A model generated the notes under the pieces. The model had not been told where the DNA came from. It made no database searches and saw nothing but the letters and a program-made list of their open reading frames with translations. From Mesaphorura yosii (Eukaryota; Arthropoda; Collembola; Poduromorpha; Tullbergiidae): a DNA stretch of 64,000 bases. The stretch's first letter is position 1; each line of letters starts with the position of its first letter. Position numbers and translations under genes: made by a program. Location of the stretch: NCBI GenBank assembly GCA_009869945.1, contig WIXG01000191.1:1-64000 (forward strand), in the 5' to 3' direction. Shown one piece after another: positions 1 through 12,137 of this stretch.

Positions 1-228
1 AGTGAAAATTTTGAACTGAGTACCACCAACGCGAAAAGTGTGTGAAACATTTCGCAACGTCTCATTTCGCACCGAAAACGCGATTTCGCATCGACTGAAT
101 ACGAGGCTTTATACCTTCGTGCATCCTGAAGTGATACTTACAATGTACCAATAAAACTGTAGGTTAAAGCTTAAGGAATACCATGACTCGTCCATTCTTC
201 TGTAAAACAATTAGCTATTCTCATTTGA
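1..228. other. Intergenic, downstream of ACSF2
   Basis: I see no coding exon here. It lies just 3' of the minus-strand acyl-CoA synthetase and probably holds its 3' untranslated region. Confidence 0.5.
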
Positions 229-2541
229 TCAGCCGTGATGCTGAATTTTCTTCATCATTTCATCACGCATCCGAAACTTCTGAATTTTGCCAGACGCAGT
301 TTTTGGGAAATCCTCCACAAACATAATGAACCGTGGAATCTTATAGTGCGCGATCTGAAAATGAACAAAAACCTAATTGAATGCTTGCTTTCATTTGCCA
401 TTTTCTCATTGAACTGATTGCCACCTACATTTCCCTTGCAATAAGCCTTGACTTCTTCTTCAGTCAGAGACTGGCCCTGCTTTACCAGCACCCACGCTGC
501 AACCTCTTCGCCCATTCTGTAGTCAGGTACGCCAAATACTTGGGCTTCTATAATTTTTGGATGTGTGTGGAGATACTCTTCCACTTCCTTCGGGTAAATG
601 TTTTCACCACCTCGAATGATGGTGTCTTTCAGTCTCCCGACAATGGTTGCGTGGCCAGAGTCGTGCATAATCATCATGTCACTGCCAATCAAATATACAA
701 TGTTAGTCATAGACTGAGTGGGTCACAAATCCACTAAAGTCTGAGCTCCATCCTTGAGGCTTACCCGGTGTGTAACCATTTTGTTTGTTTCAGAATTTCG
801 CCCGTCTTCTCCGGATCATTCCAATACCCTCGCATAGTCACGTAGCCACGTGCGCACATTTCGCCGGCTGTACCGAGCGGTACAATTTTTCCACTTGGAT
901 CCACGATTTTGACTTCGCAGTGCTCCATCGGATAGCCAACCGTGCCAGACCGCTGGGAGTCTGTGTCATCCGGGAGACTTTGGAAAAATACCGGGCTCGT
1001 CTCCGTCATACCGTAAAGGCTCTAGGAGTGTAGAAAATGGCGATAAAGTTTACCTGATAACGCGTGACACCGAAAACAAAAGTCTTTCATTACCCCAACA
1101 GTATCGACCGTGTACTTTGTCTTCATTTCCTTTATCAGCTCTTCAGGACAGATTGCTCCGGCCGTACAAGCTAATCGGAGCGATGACAAATCGTATGACT
1201 CAAAACCGGGTACATTCATCATTGCGATATGCATGGTGGGAGTGCCGTACACGACCGTGCACCTATGAAGTATGTCAGGCGTCAGCAATGCTGTCATTTC
1301 TCCATTTCGACTACTGATTATAATGACCAGATATTACTTCTCCTTAGCAGCAGCCGTTATGCTCGCCAGTCCACTGAAGGCGGTTGCTGGAAATATGCAG
1401 GCGGAACCATAGTGCAGAGCCACAAGCGTTCCAATAACGCACCCGTAACAATGGAATAAGGGAACAGTGAGACAAATCCGATCCTGTCATTTTGTGGAGG
1501 AACATAATGCGGGCTGAAATCAGAATACTGCATCGATATTGACTCACCTTGTCAGTAAACGAGAATCTCTTCCCGATAAAGTAACTATTGTTAACAATGT
1601 TGTGATGCGACAACATCGCGCCCTTCGGGTGTCCGGTAGTGCCCGACGTGAATTGAATATTGCACACGTCATCAAATTGTGTGACTGCCTCCATCTGAGC
1701 CAGCAATTGCCTCGCAGATTGATCTTTCCCGTTTTCGATGACATGCTGGACGGTAAACGTTCCTCTGCAATACAATCCCAGCTTTCTCAATTCAGAGGCT
1801 TCCTTTACTGTTATCAAACGGACATACGGTAAAGGTATTGACTCCATCGTCAGAATGGTTCTCAGCTCCGGCGCCGCGCTGCTGTGCAAATCCCCTGGCT
1901 TACATGTCGGGATTTCTGGAATCACTTTGCACACCAGTTCATAGTAATTTTGCGTCTTGAAATTCTCTGCAAGCACCAAACATTGCACTTCGACGTTTTT
2001 CATACAGAACAGAAGCTCTTTCGGCTGGTACGCCGAGTTGATATTAACCTGTAAAATTCCACTGTATGAGGCTTTCGTTTCTCAAGTCTTTAAATGTTGA
2101 GCGAAACAAGCATCTTACCAGAATCAATCCAGCTTTCCACGCCGCCATTTGTGTCAGGTAGTACTGATGGCTGTTGGGACCCCATATTCCAATTCTACCA
2201 CCACGCTTCATACCCAGCTTCAGTAGTCCGGCGGCCAAGTTGTCAATTTCAACCTTCAACTCCTTGAAGGTTCGTCGCAATCCAATATCAGACACAATGA
2301 GACCATCATTGTCAGGAAATTTTGCTGCAGCTTGGTCGATGAGCTGTCCAATTGTTAGCCCCACAAGCGGCGACTGACCTGGCACGCTTAAATAGCTGAT
2401 TCTACTCGGTCGCGGGTACGGATACTGCGAATTGGTGACGGCAGTCGGAATTTGCGTGGACCCCATGCTCCTCGTGTTGTAAACCACCAACTTGAAACGC
2501 ACAACATTTTGGAAAATTTTAAAATTTTTTAAGAGATGCAT
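229..2541 (-). CDS. ACSF2: ACSF2-like medium-chain acyl-CoA synthetase (AMP-forming, mitochondrial)
   Basis: Seven exons on the minus strand: 2119-2541, 1548-2048, 1338-1483, 1094-1262, 765-1021, 429-681 and 229-354, giving 624 residues. The family activates fatty acids to acyl-CoA through an acyl-adenylate in the mitochondrial matrix. The AMP-binding P-loop [11 protein letters not shown] is near residue 275. It is followed by the [15 protein letters not shown] and YGMTETS motifs, and by the C-terminal hinge [18 protein letters not shown]. The C-terminal lysine region reads [11 protein letters not shown]. The domain order and length match vertebrate ACSF2 closely. The N-terminus ([17 protein letters not shown]) is basic and hydrophobic, as expected of a mitochondrial presequence. 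Introns are 64-83 bases. The model is frame-consistent from ATG to stop, so the gene looks functional. Assignment to ACSF2 rather than another ACSF is by remembered similarity. Confidence 0.92.
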
Positions 2542-5017
2542 TTTACTACGAATAAGAAATGTAAACGGCTAAAGTATATGGCCATATACTATGGACATTT
2601 AAATTACCTGGAATTAAAAATAGACGCGGTCAGCTGATTGTTTGATACTTGATCCACCGCAGCCACACAGGCGTTTTCTGTGCTGCAATCAAGACGGATG
2701 GTTTATGGATTACAACTTTAATTAAACCGTACTGCGGCTGAAGGTTTCAGTAGTCAGTGCTCTGAGCAGAGCAGCAGTCTCAAATGCTTCTTGTTTTGTT
2801 TTTGCGTGCACAAATTCGCTTTTGTGTAATCACTGCAGTGCAGTAATTGCCGAAAAACTGGTTATGATGAATATCTCGTCTGTCCTCTGTGCAATTTTTT
2901 GCGGCTCGACTCGTGACGGTGAACAGTCAACAGAAATTGGGTCTATTGGTTAACTAAACAAAGTAGGAAGGACAGTTCAATGATGACACGTAACGTAATG
3001 CGTGGAGTACGGCAACATGAGACTAATGCGAGATACGAGAACGAGCAAGTTGTTTACACAGTGAGATTTCGCATTTAACTAGCGACGAAGCCGTCCATAG
3101 TACGAGATTGTATATATGAATTTATGGCTTAATGTTTTTGACTTCAGTCTAACTTCGAGTTAGTCTGCATAGTCTGCCATGGGTGTAGATTAATTATTTA
3201 GCAGTGCAGTGCAGTGCGAGCAGTAAATTACCGTAAATTCACAAGTTTAACTGGTCATGGAAATGCGCCACGTCGTTACTCCTGCATTAATTCAAAACTT
3301 TATGGTCGTACTTAATGGAATGTAATTAAGCTAGAATGGCATGAGAAATTGCAAGCAGTTCTTGATTGTTGGGAACATTAATGCGTGAGAATTCGTACGG
3401 AATTCTTTAAATTGACAATAAAATGGCTTCCTCTGACCTCTCGATGACTCGAAGAGAAATTATGACGCCCACAGAATACCACAAAACCACAATGTCACGA
3501 CCGGAGCATGGGCACATTGCAGGAATTTTCAGCAAATCTGAGTCAAACTGCCAGGCATGACAGACAGCAGAAATCTATTCAATGTCAGAAAACAATACAA
3601 GATTCTAGCTAGTCGCACGTTTTGTGTAATTAATATTTCTCATTTTGGACTTTGAGCATTTACAATTAAGAATGATCAGGGTTCGTGATATTATTTTTCT
3701 TCCAGAATTTCTCACATCATTCCTCGCTCTTGGCACCTGTGGTGTGAAATAATCCGATGAAAAACAATTCAAGATGAATGAACAATGAAAAAAGATGGGA
3801 AAATCCTGAATGAAACCTCTACAAAACAATGAGAGATATATGAATGTCTTATTTCATCTGGATGGTACTGCCAATCTGCCAATTACCAAGCAGCGCTGCC
3901 GCGATTCGAAATTGTTTTTAATTTCGAAATACAGTTTGAAGAGCACCTTAAAGGCTCAAAGTCTAGACGAATGTCGAAATATTAATAATAATTCCGGGAA
4001 CGCAACGAGAGAATCAATTTGTAGATTAACGCAAGCACGAGAGTTCGCAAGCATTGCTATTCCCGTTCACCGGTTATTTCTGTTCCATCGATTTCTGGCC
4101 GATTGTGCTGATTCTCGGCGTGCAGAAGACTCAAGCCATTTAAAGCTGTGCCCGAAGGCCTTTTCCTGGTGGAGCCGGTCTCAAACTCCAAAAGCATCAT
4201 TCACCACCGCGTGATATCATATTTATCAGGTGAGTAACTCGAAGATAAAATTCAAGAGCCATGACCACATCTCGTATCATTCGTAAACATCGTGAAACAA
4301 TCATCATCACGGAATTGCATTGTGGAATGGGATTTGCCACCCTGTCAAGAGCAGCAAAGCCGCCGGGCCGAACAGCGAGCATGACTCTGTCGCATGCACA
4401 TTTCGCAAATGAGGACACAGCTAATTTATTTTATGGTTCATGAATCGTTTGCACAGACTACATGCAATCCGCAGGTGAGTTCTTCGAAGAGGGGCCAACA
4501 ACGAAGCCAATCTGGCAAAATATGGCCGTAGCCCTAACATTGTAACTCATTTTCGCAATGTCCTGCTCAGCTTTATGTAGGAAATGGAAAGTATTACGCT
4601 GGCTTCGTACTTTGGGCTGTGCGTTGTCTGAGTAGTCTCGCACGATTCATTTGGTCCATCACTCCACTGTACCTCTGTATATGTTAATGTGTTCATACCT
4701 AAGTCGATAAGGAAATGGCAAATTGTGATGCTGTGCTCCCATTTACCCTTATTCATAACTTTTTCACAACAACCTGAGTTAGCTCAGAAAGCGAATTTCA
4801 CATCAGTCCACTATTTTGCAACTGATTCAGGTAAACTCAGTGATGGCTATGCGTATGTAATAGCAACTCAGGTTCAGGTTTCACTCATTGCATTGCAGCA
4901 TTATTGCACTGTGCGTGCAATAGTTAAGTCAAGCGAAGTGGTTTCAAGTTCCTACACGGTACGGTTACAGTTATTCGCAATTAACTGTTCATCCCCGAAT
5001 TAATTACAGTGCGCGCC
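2542..5017. other. Intergenic, about 2.5 kb
   Basis: This stretch separates the heads of the minus-strand ACSF2 gene and the plus-strand hydrolase gene, so it should contain both promoters. No open frame here has homology I recognise. A short tandem of GCAGT units lies at 3201-3217. A TTACAG acceptor-like site ends at 5009, nine bases before the hydrolase ATG, and may close a 5' untranslated intron. Confidence 0.5.
3201..3217. repeat. Short GCAGT tandem repeat
   Basis: Three and a half copies of GCAGT in a row. This is too short to be more than a minor slippage repeat. Confidence 0.6.
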
Positions 5018-6311
5018 ATGCTTGTCTCCAAACCCTCGACTCTGGTCAGACTCTGTGCGAAGGAATTCCGTGGCTTGCATGCTTGTGCTGCTGGTACACG
5101 GCCGAAATCATGGAACGCAATTTCATCACATCAGCTTCATCGTCTGCAGATGAGCACGCTAACGTCTTCCACACACCAGAGAGCGGTTATTGTGCCAAAA
5201 GAGTATTCAGCAATCGCATCACCGGAGACTGAACCTAAAGCCGATTATACAGTGGAAGAGGTCAGAATTCGGACAATCGGCGGGGTCATAGCTGGTCAGT
5301 TTTTCATGAAATAATCTCAGTCAATTGCTGTTACTGTTACTGTTTGTTTATGAAGTGACTGCACTTTTCAGGTAAATTATGGAAGGGGTCTCAAGCCAAT
5401 GCTTCCACCATACCTTTGATCTGCATGCATGGCTGGCTCGACAATGCCGGCACCTTTGACACCCTTCTGCCGCTCATACTCAAACCTCACATGACGGCTT
5501 TGGCCATCGACTTCCCAGGACACGGATACTCCGCGTATCATACTCCGCCGCTACATTATGACGCACACGTCGAGTCACTGGTCGCCATTCACTCCGTTCT
5601 GCAGTTTTACGACTGGAAGAAATTTACTATTCTGGGGCATTCGCTAGGCGCTATTGTGGGCTTTGTGCTGGCCGGGGTGTTTCCAGAGTAAGTCGGACAA
5701 GCGTTTTCGTACTCCGCCGTCAGTGCTAATTTATTGGCCGTTTCAGGGTTGTAGAGAAATACATTGCACTTGAGAACGTTCGTCCCATTCCAAAAGACTG
5801 CAAAACAGAGCTGCGATATTCAATACTAAAATTGATGGAAATCGACAAGAAGAGACAACAGGAGCAATTGCAAAAGAATGTAGCAGCAACGACCACGACA
5901 TCGCCAGCGTACACATACGACGAAATCGTTCATCGATTCTACAAGGGACGCAACGGCACCATTTCTATCGAAGGCTGCAAAATCCTGATGAAAAGGGGTG
6001 CCCTTCAGCTGGACTCTGGTCTCTACCGTTTCACTCATGACATACGCGCCGCGTTTCCCACGGGTCTTTGGAGATTCTCGCCAAGTCATACGGAGGAAAT
6101 TGCGACAGCCATTTCCTGCCCTGTGTGCTTCATCAAAGGCGAGCCAGGCGGTGATTACGAAGATCGTTCGAAGTACGATCATATTGTGCAACTCATGCAG
6201 CTAAATAATCCGAACGAAGTGGAGTACCATCACGTGGAGGGAACTCATCATTTTCACTTAAATAACCCATTTCCAGTAGCGCCCATCATTAACAAATTCC
6301 TGGAAACTTGA
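5018..6311 (+). CDS. Kraken/SERHL-type alpha/beta-hydrolase
   Basis: Three exons (5018-5294, 5372-5687, 5747-6311) encode 385 residues. The fold is an alpha/beta-hydrolase. It has the oxyanion region MHGWLDNAGTFD, also found in vertebrate SERHL2 and fly kraken, the nucleophile elbow GHSLGA (Ser183), and a candidate catalytic histidine in EGTHHFHL (His365). Family members are serine hydrolases with poorly known substrates, linked to peroxisomes or detoxification. The first 90 residues are extra compared with SERHL. They start MLVSKPSTLVRLCAKEFRG, which is basic and lacks acidic residues until residue 14, so import into mitochondria is possible. A second in-frame methionine (MSTLTSS) could give a shorter, cytosolic form. 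The next gene lies 1.8 kb away, so the context gives no functional hint. Confidence 0.85.
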
Positions 6312-8146
6312 ATTCGCCGTTTTCTTCTAATACTTTTCGGTGTATTTATCATTAGTACAACGATCTTTTATTATTTAGCTTTAATAAGTCCAGCGTATAT
6401 CGTAAGCGAAGCTGTCAATAATAAATTGAGTTTTTTAGCTATTTTTGAGACTTGAACTGATTTAATCTATTAAGATACGCTTGTTATTATGCAATATATG
6501 ATTAAAAACCGCAGCTTGCACATTTCGTCAGTGACATATGATCAGCAGGTCTAACAATGGGTTCCTGGGTTTAACCCTGCAAGCGATAACACTTCACTGG
6601 CATCATGCTTTGAGAAGATGGACATCAGCATCGTCATTCCGTGCATGAGTGTCCGAATGATTTGAAAACTTCCATTACTAGGGATTTCAGTGTTTCATGT
6701 TCATCATTACTTACTACGTTTCGAAAGTTACCTGCGTCATTTTAGAAGCCCTTAGCTCGCAAAGGGCGCACTAATTGCCTAAAACGTTATATTTGCTAAC
6801 GGGGCGAGACTAGAGAGAGGCCTAGAGAAGTTTATTGCCTTCCCCGTAAAAGTTTCATTCACCTTGAATGACACAAAATCAGGTCGATGAAAGTGTTCGT
6901 TTATCTTCCCATTAATTCAACATCACGTAGTCGTGTTCCAATTGGGGTTTGAACAGGAGTTGCAACAAAAGCTGATGTAATGAAAATAGCATTGAACGAC
7001 AATTTAAGTGCGTGGATACACGATGCATGTGCGTGCTCGAAAAATCCACTTCGGCCTGCCTCTATATACTCTTTCATTCATGGCACGTGGACTTTGACTC
7101 TGAGTTCGCGTCATTTAAGTGGGGCATCGCCGGTAGACTTTTCATGAGATTATTGAACTCGACGCGAATCCAAAGAGCAGACACGACAGACAGCAATGCC
7201 CGAGACACCCAAATGATATTTCTGATCGCACGCACGTCAAATTATGGCTTACTTTACTGTGCGACGGGAATCAACAAACATTTCACACTTTTCAACAATG
7301 ACTGGAGACGAGAGAGCCAAACACTTCAGATTTTAATTACTGTCTCTTCATGAAGACCAACTCAAGTATTTGAGAAGCAATTAGGAATTTTCATTTGGTC
7401 AGATACTCGATCAGTCTAAGCAAGCACCACTATTTCAATAATTATGAAGCCAAACAAACCATGCATAAGTGGCACAACACACGAGGCCAGTGAATGATGT
7501 TTGATATGTCGTTCTTTGTCATACAGGCATTGCAGCGAGCGAAAGAGTGAGTGAGTCATGTGTTTTGACCGTTACTTACCCAGTGACCCCACTTCAACAG
7601 CTGAAATGAAATCCGACTCTTTACGTTATGCACTACGCATTCGGTTATGTAAGAGGACTGTTAATTGGCAGCGTAAACGGCTTGATAATTTTTCTTGAAA
7701 ACTCACGCGACAGAGTGACCTCAACCCCTCATAAATTATGGCGAGCACTTCCTGATTCAATGGGGTTAAACTGGATCGCAATTGGCCGTGCTGTTTACTT
7801 GAAGAATTCGAAAACTTTGCTCATGGCAATCCCCCAAAATGCACCCAATGACCTAAGACAAGTGGATTGAGAATTGAGATGCAATATTCGATTCATCATG
7901 CCATCTTTCACGTCGATTTTTAATAAGTATTGGATTAAATCCGTCGTACGCCACCTGGTTCATTGCTAATCCGGCTCTGTTACTGAATGTCATGTTATAA
8001 ATAACCTGGAGACCAAGAAGCAAGCCTTGAGAATCATCCACTGTTTTCAGGATTATGATGAACATTTGTCTCTTGTATTGCATTCTTTCATCACATGAAC
8101 TACAATCTTCAAAGGGCGCTTGCATATTTTTCGTTCAGTGAACAGA
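6312..8146. other. Intergenic, about 1.8 kb
   Basis: It starts with the 3' end of the hydrolase gene, including a poly(A) signal. The rest shows no convincing exon. Open frames of 80-113 codons near 7012-7353 and 7628-7870 lack recognisable motifs and plausible splice structure, and I treat them as chance. Confidence 0.5.
6420..6425 (+). terminator. Poly(A) signal of the hydrolase gene
   Basis: An AATAAA hexamer about 110 bases after the hydrolase stop codon, in AT-rich sequence. Confidence 0.6.
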
Positions 8147-9897
8147 ATGATGCCCGCACCAGAAAAGATGGACCCGCCAAGTGCAACCCTGACATTGTCA
8201 GAGTCCGATTCGGAAACTGGGGAGCTGCTCCGTAGTTGGCATAAACAGTCGACGGCAGGAACAGGAAGCCCATTCAGAAGAAGGCTAGCATTGTTTAAGA
8301 AAAGCCTGCGGATCGCACCAATGTTCCTAATTCACACATGGTCCAGCGTTGCAGCTTTTGTGGCAATGCAGCCATTGCTCATGGAAGCGACTTGCACAGA
8401 CGATCTGCGGCTGCCCGGAAAGATTTGTGACGTGCTGACCACAGGGTAAGACAGAAGTTAATTTAACCCATAAGATGGCAAACACGATGCTTATCATTTC
8501 CCTTCAGAGATGGTTCCCTGAAGGCGAACTTCAAAGCGGAGGAAACTCAACTGCAAGTCAAAGTCGCGAGTTTAATGTTTTGGAGATGCTTCATACAAAA
8601 TGTATTTCCGCTATTCCTGGTCCTGGTCATTGGAGCTTGGAGTGATCGTCACGGACGTAAAGTTCCGATGATAGCAGTGCTCATTGCGTACATCGTGCAA
8701 GATCTCGGCCTGGTATTTTGCAATGAAATACGCTCGACATGGGCAACTTCTTCGTGGAGCATCATTCTGCTAACTTCGCTGATTCCCGGCTTGGTTGGTG
8801 GCGATCAGTCCTTTGCCATGGCCGTGTTTAATCATATCACGGACACGAGCACTGATGATGAGCGCACATTCCTGAATGGGTGCGCGATGGGATTCATCTT
8901 TGGTGGCGTGGCGTTTGGATACATGCTTGGCGGTCTGCTCGCTTCCACTCTGTTAACGTACACAGAAATATTTCTGGTCACTATGGCCATCGAATTTGGA
9001 GTCCTCGCCTATGTTTGGCTTTATGTTGAGAAGGACAAGAAATATGGTTCCATTCCGGCTCCGGTAGTCTCCGATGAAACGAGCAGCAACAGTTTCTTGT
9101 CAACGCTGAAGTCATTCGGGGATCTGACTCTGATTCGAAACACGTTTCTGACCATTTTGAAGAGAAGGGATGGCAAACTTCGTACGGCACTGTTTCTGTT
9201 GATCCTGTCGCATATTTGTGCACAATCTCCGTGGATGGGTAATTATTGATTGATTAACCATTCCCATTCAGTTCCCACTCTGACATAATTTCTTGTAGGA
9301 GAACTTTCTGTTCTGTACATATTCGGAAAGTTCAAGTTCAGTTGGGATACGGAAGAGTATGGAACATTTACGGCAACAAGATATATAATCGGCTTCATCG
9401 GGAACTGGATCGCTGTCACATTATTGACCAAATCCTTGAGAATGCCCGACCCGAGTGTGGGAATCTCGTCTTGCGTTTCCGGCCTATTGGGATACTTGAC
9501 CTTCATGTTTGCACCGACCACGGCGTGGATGTACTTTGGTAAGTTAATGCTATTTAATTTGTGACCGTGGTGTAGTGATCAGCTAAACCTATCAAACGTG
9601 ATCTATCTTTGTTCAGGTGCGATTGTAGCAGTATTCGACAGTACCATGCAAGTCATTCCACGATCGATCATGTCCAAGCTGGTTCCCCAAAACGAAATTG
9701 GAAGCGTGAGCGCATTTCTCGCAGTATTTGACTGCATCATCGGAATGACCGCAGGTCAAGTGTACTCAACCTTATACACGTGGACTCTGGGCACATTTAC
9801 AAGTGCATTTATGGGATTATCGTGCAGTCTTATGATTCCGGGCATCCCCATCTACATTTGGTTCCTTCGAAATAATAGTGAACTTTCCAAAAATTAG
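8147..9897 (+). CDS. SLC46 family (proton-coupled folate transporter-like) membrane transporter
   Basis: Four exons (8147-8445, 8508-9238, 9299-9538, 9617-9897) encode 516 residues. This is a major-facilitator protein with about twelve membrane segments. The MFS signature GAWSDRHGRK follows the second transmembrane helix. The early segment AFVAMQPLLMEATC matches the SLC46 N-terminal helix and its conserved acidic residue. Members move folates, other organic anions or muropeptide-like compounds with protons across plasma or lysosomal membranes. The exact substrate cannot be read here. The cytosolic N-terminus carries about 50 polar, Ser-rich residues. Two ATG codons lie in tandem at 8147 and 8150. 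Introns are 60-78 bases, and the frame is intact throughout. SLC46 is assigned by remembered similarity. A neighbouring MFS family is less likely. Confidence 0.83.
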
Positions 9898-12137
9898 ATG
9901 ACATTTTTAGTACCGCAAAGCCAAGAGCATGGACCTTATTTTTTGCAATGGACATTGGAATTGGCACTTTCTGTCTAAAATGCAGCAGCACTTGAAAATG
10001 CAGACATCGTCTCGCGTCGTGCTCTGCTACAGAGCAAAACAACATCACACAATGCATTGTTTAATTTTAATTAGTCATAAGCAAAGTCAAGTGTTTGTTC
10101 GGCAATTTGAATATCGAAGTAAACAAGTCCATTTACTTGTATGTGGATTTACTGTACATGTCAGTCTATCGCTTCGTGATTTTAACTCCGATTCGCGACC
10201 ACAGAATTATGCATTCTCAATTTGAAACTTGGCCGTTTCAGACATGTTACGAGATGCGACGACGCATGTGAAATTGATTACAAAACACTTGTACCTGCAA
10301 TTAATGACCCAACGATAAGCTCAGCGTCAAGTAATGCTGATAGATGTGGCGTGATTTAATGGGTCATGATTAACGCAAGAGCACGACTCACATTTTCCAC
10401 ATAGTTGACTTGATCTTCGAGAGATTACTTCCTGCATCTTGCACCAGTGCATTACGATTGCATAATCCGCACGAGTATGAGTACAAGTACGAATGCGAAT
10501 TGACCAAGTAACCAAGTTTGAGGTCAATTATTACGTACGAGGTACGTGCAGCGATTCGCTTTCGATCGAGGAGCCAAATCAGCTGATAACGTGCAAAAGG
10601 GCAATATCCAACAGGTTTTCCCTTGTAGAAGTGATGTGATGGACCTCATGATCAACATGTGCATCAAATTGTCAAATTGGGACAATGCGAAATTCATGAA
10701 CAATGAACAGCTGAATGTGCAATGCATTTGCATTTCATGAATTGTGAATTCAATCCTTAAATTTCGTAAACACGAAATGCGACTGAGAGTCTGAATGAAT
10801 GCCGTTTAACAAAGAATGGACAAATGGGTTGTGAAATGCCCGCATTAATTACTCAAAGCTGTCCGTTCGAGTTTCCTGGTTCATTGCCTCAACTTTTAAC
10901 TTAACGATTGGAAACGATCTCAACCTTTTCTGTTTAGCCACAAAATCTGGGTAAATAACGTCGTTGATGAAAAGGTGAGACTCAGAACGTCAGATCCCAA
11001 TTCCTTTTACAAAATCTCATTTTCTCATTCGTAAATAGCTGGCTAAAACTGAACAATGCTCACCGCAACATTGCAATTGCTCTAGAAAAGATCCATGCCA
11101 CCACCGCCGATCTCCTAATTTGACGTGAAATTTGCAGTGACTGACTTAATTAGCTCGGCACTAGGTCGAACGATCGCAGTCGTTCGAGTATGTGCGTGAT
11201 AATCAGTCCCAGTGAATTTCCAATAACTCATTGCGTTCAGACAAAAGCTGTAAGCGGTGACTGATACTTATGTAATTTCATGCTTAGCCCGGCGCTCTTT
11301 CCACACCTTGCCAAAATATCTTGCACAGGCACAGATTCAATTTCACTAATCTGCACCTTGTCTCTGTGGGTCATGTGTACATACAAAATACAGAGAGCAA
11401 CGGCAACAGAATAGTCAGAATACAATCACGCTGAATGGACAGCTGTAGACTGGCTGTTTGCGTGCATGGGATTTATCGCGTTTATCTTCTATGTCTTTTA
11501 TCTCGCTCGTAATATGGATCTTTACATGGCCTGACTATGAGTTGTTATTTGCACAGGGGAAAAGTGAGACCCAAAACTGCAATTACGAATTACCGCATGC
11601 AATTACTCATAGCGACTCTCTTGCATCTCCATTGTGCCGAGTAGTCACTTGGTCTGCAAAAACGTGAGCTTCAGTTGCGGTGCGGCAAATTACTGTGACG
11701 GTGTGACTGTGTCAACCTTACACCCAAAATCTTCCGACCCTTGCCACTGAGTATTGCTATATCATTGCATTGTATCACTGTTGCCCAGTTGCTTCATCAC
11801 GTGTCGTAATTGTTGCTGACTTGGTTGGGTTCCTCTGAAAGCGCTGCTGCGGTTGAGATCCACCAAGCGTCAGTCCGACACTGATCAGGTAAAGAAGTAG
11901 ACGCTTCTGCCGAAAGTGTCCAAACCTCTGTAAAATTTTGTCGTTTGTCTCAATGCGCAAGGCATGACATAAAGTAAATGCGTTAACACCCCAAAACCTT
12001 TGGGCTTAGGTGCTTGAAGGCTCCAGAGACTTACCATCAAAGTAAAATTGTGTCAACTAAAACCATAGAGCGAACGGAACACGGAACATCTCGCATCACA
12101 TCATCGTAACTTGCGGTCCAGCCTAGCACAAATCAAC
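9898..12137. other. Intergenic, about 2.2 kb
   Basis: It lies between the transporter gene and the head of the fatty acid synthase gene, so it should hold the synthase promoter in its last part. No exon, RNA gene or repeat that I can support was seen. Confidence 0.45.

Noticed and set aside
7012-7353. 113-codon plus-strand frame in the gap before the SLC46 gene
   Set aside because: No recognisable motif, poor start context and no partner exons. Composition looks like translated intergenic sequence.
9561-9600. tRNA-like A box (TGGTGTAGTGATCAGC) inside an SLC46 intron
   Set aside because: No B box follows at tRNA distance and no cloverleaf can be drawn, so no tRNA is called.
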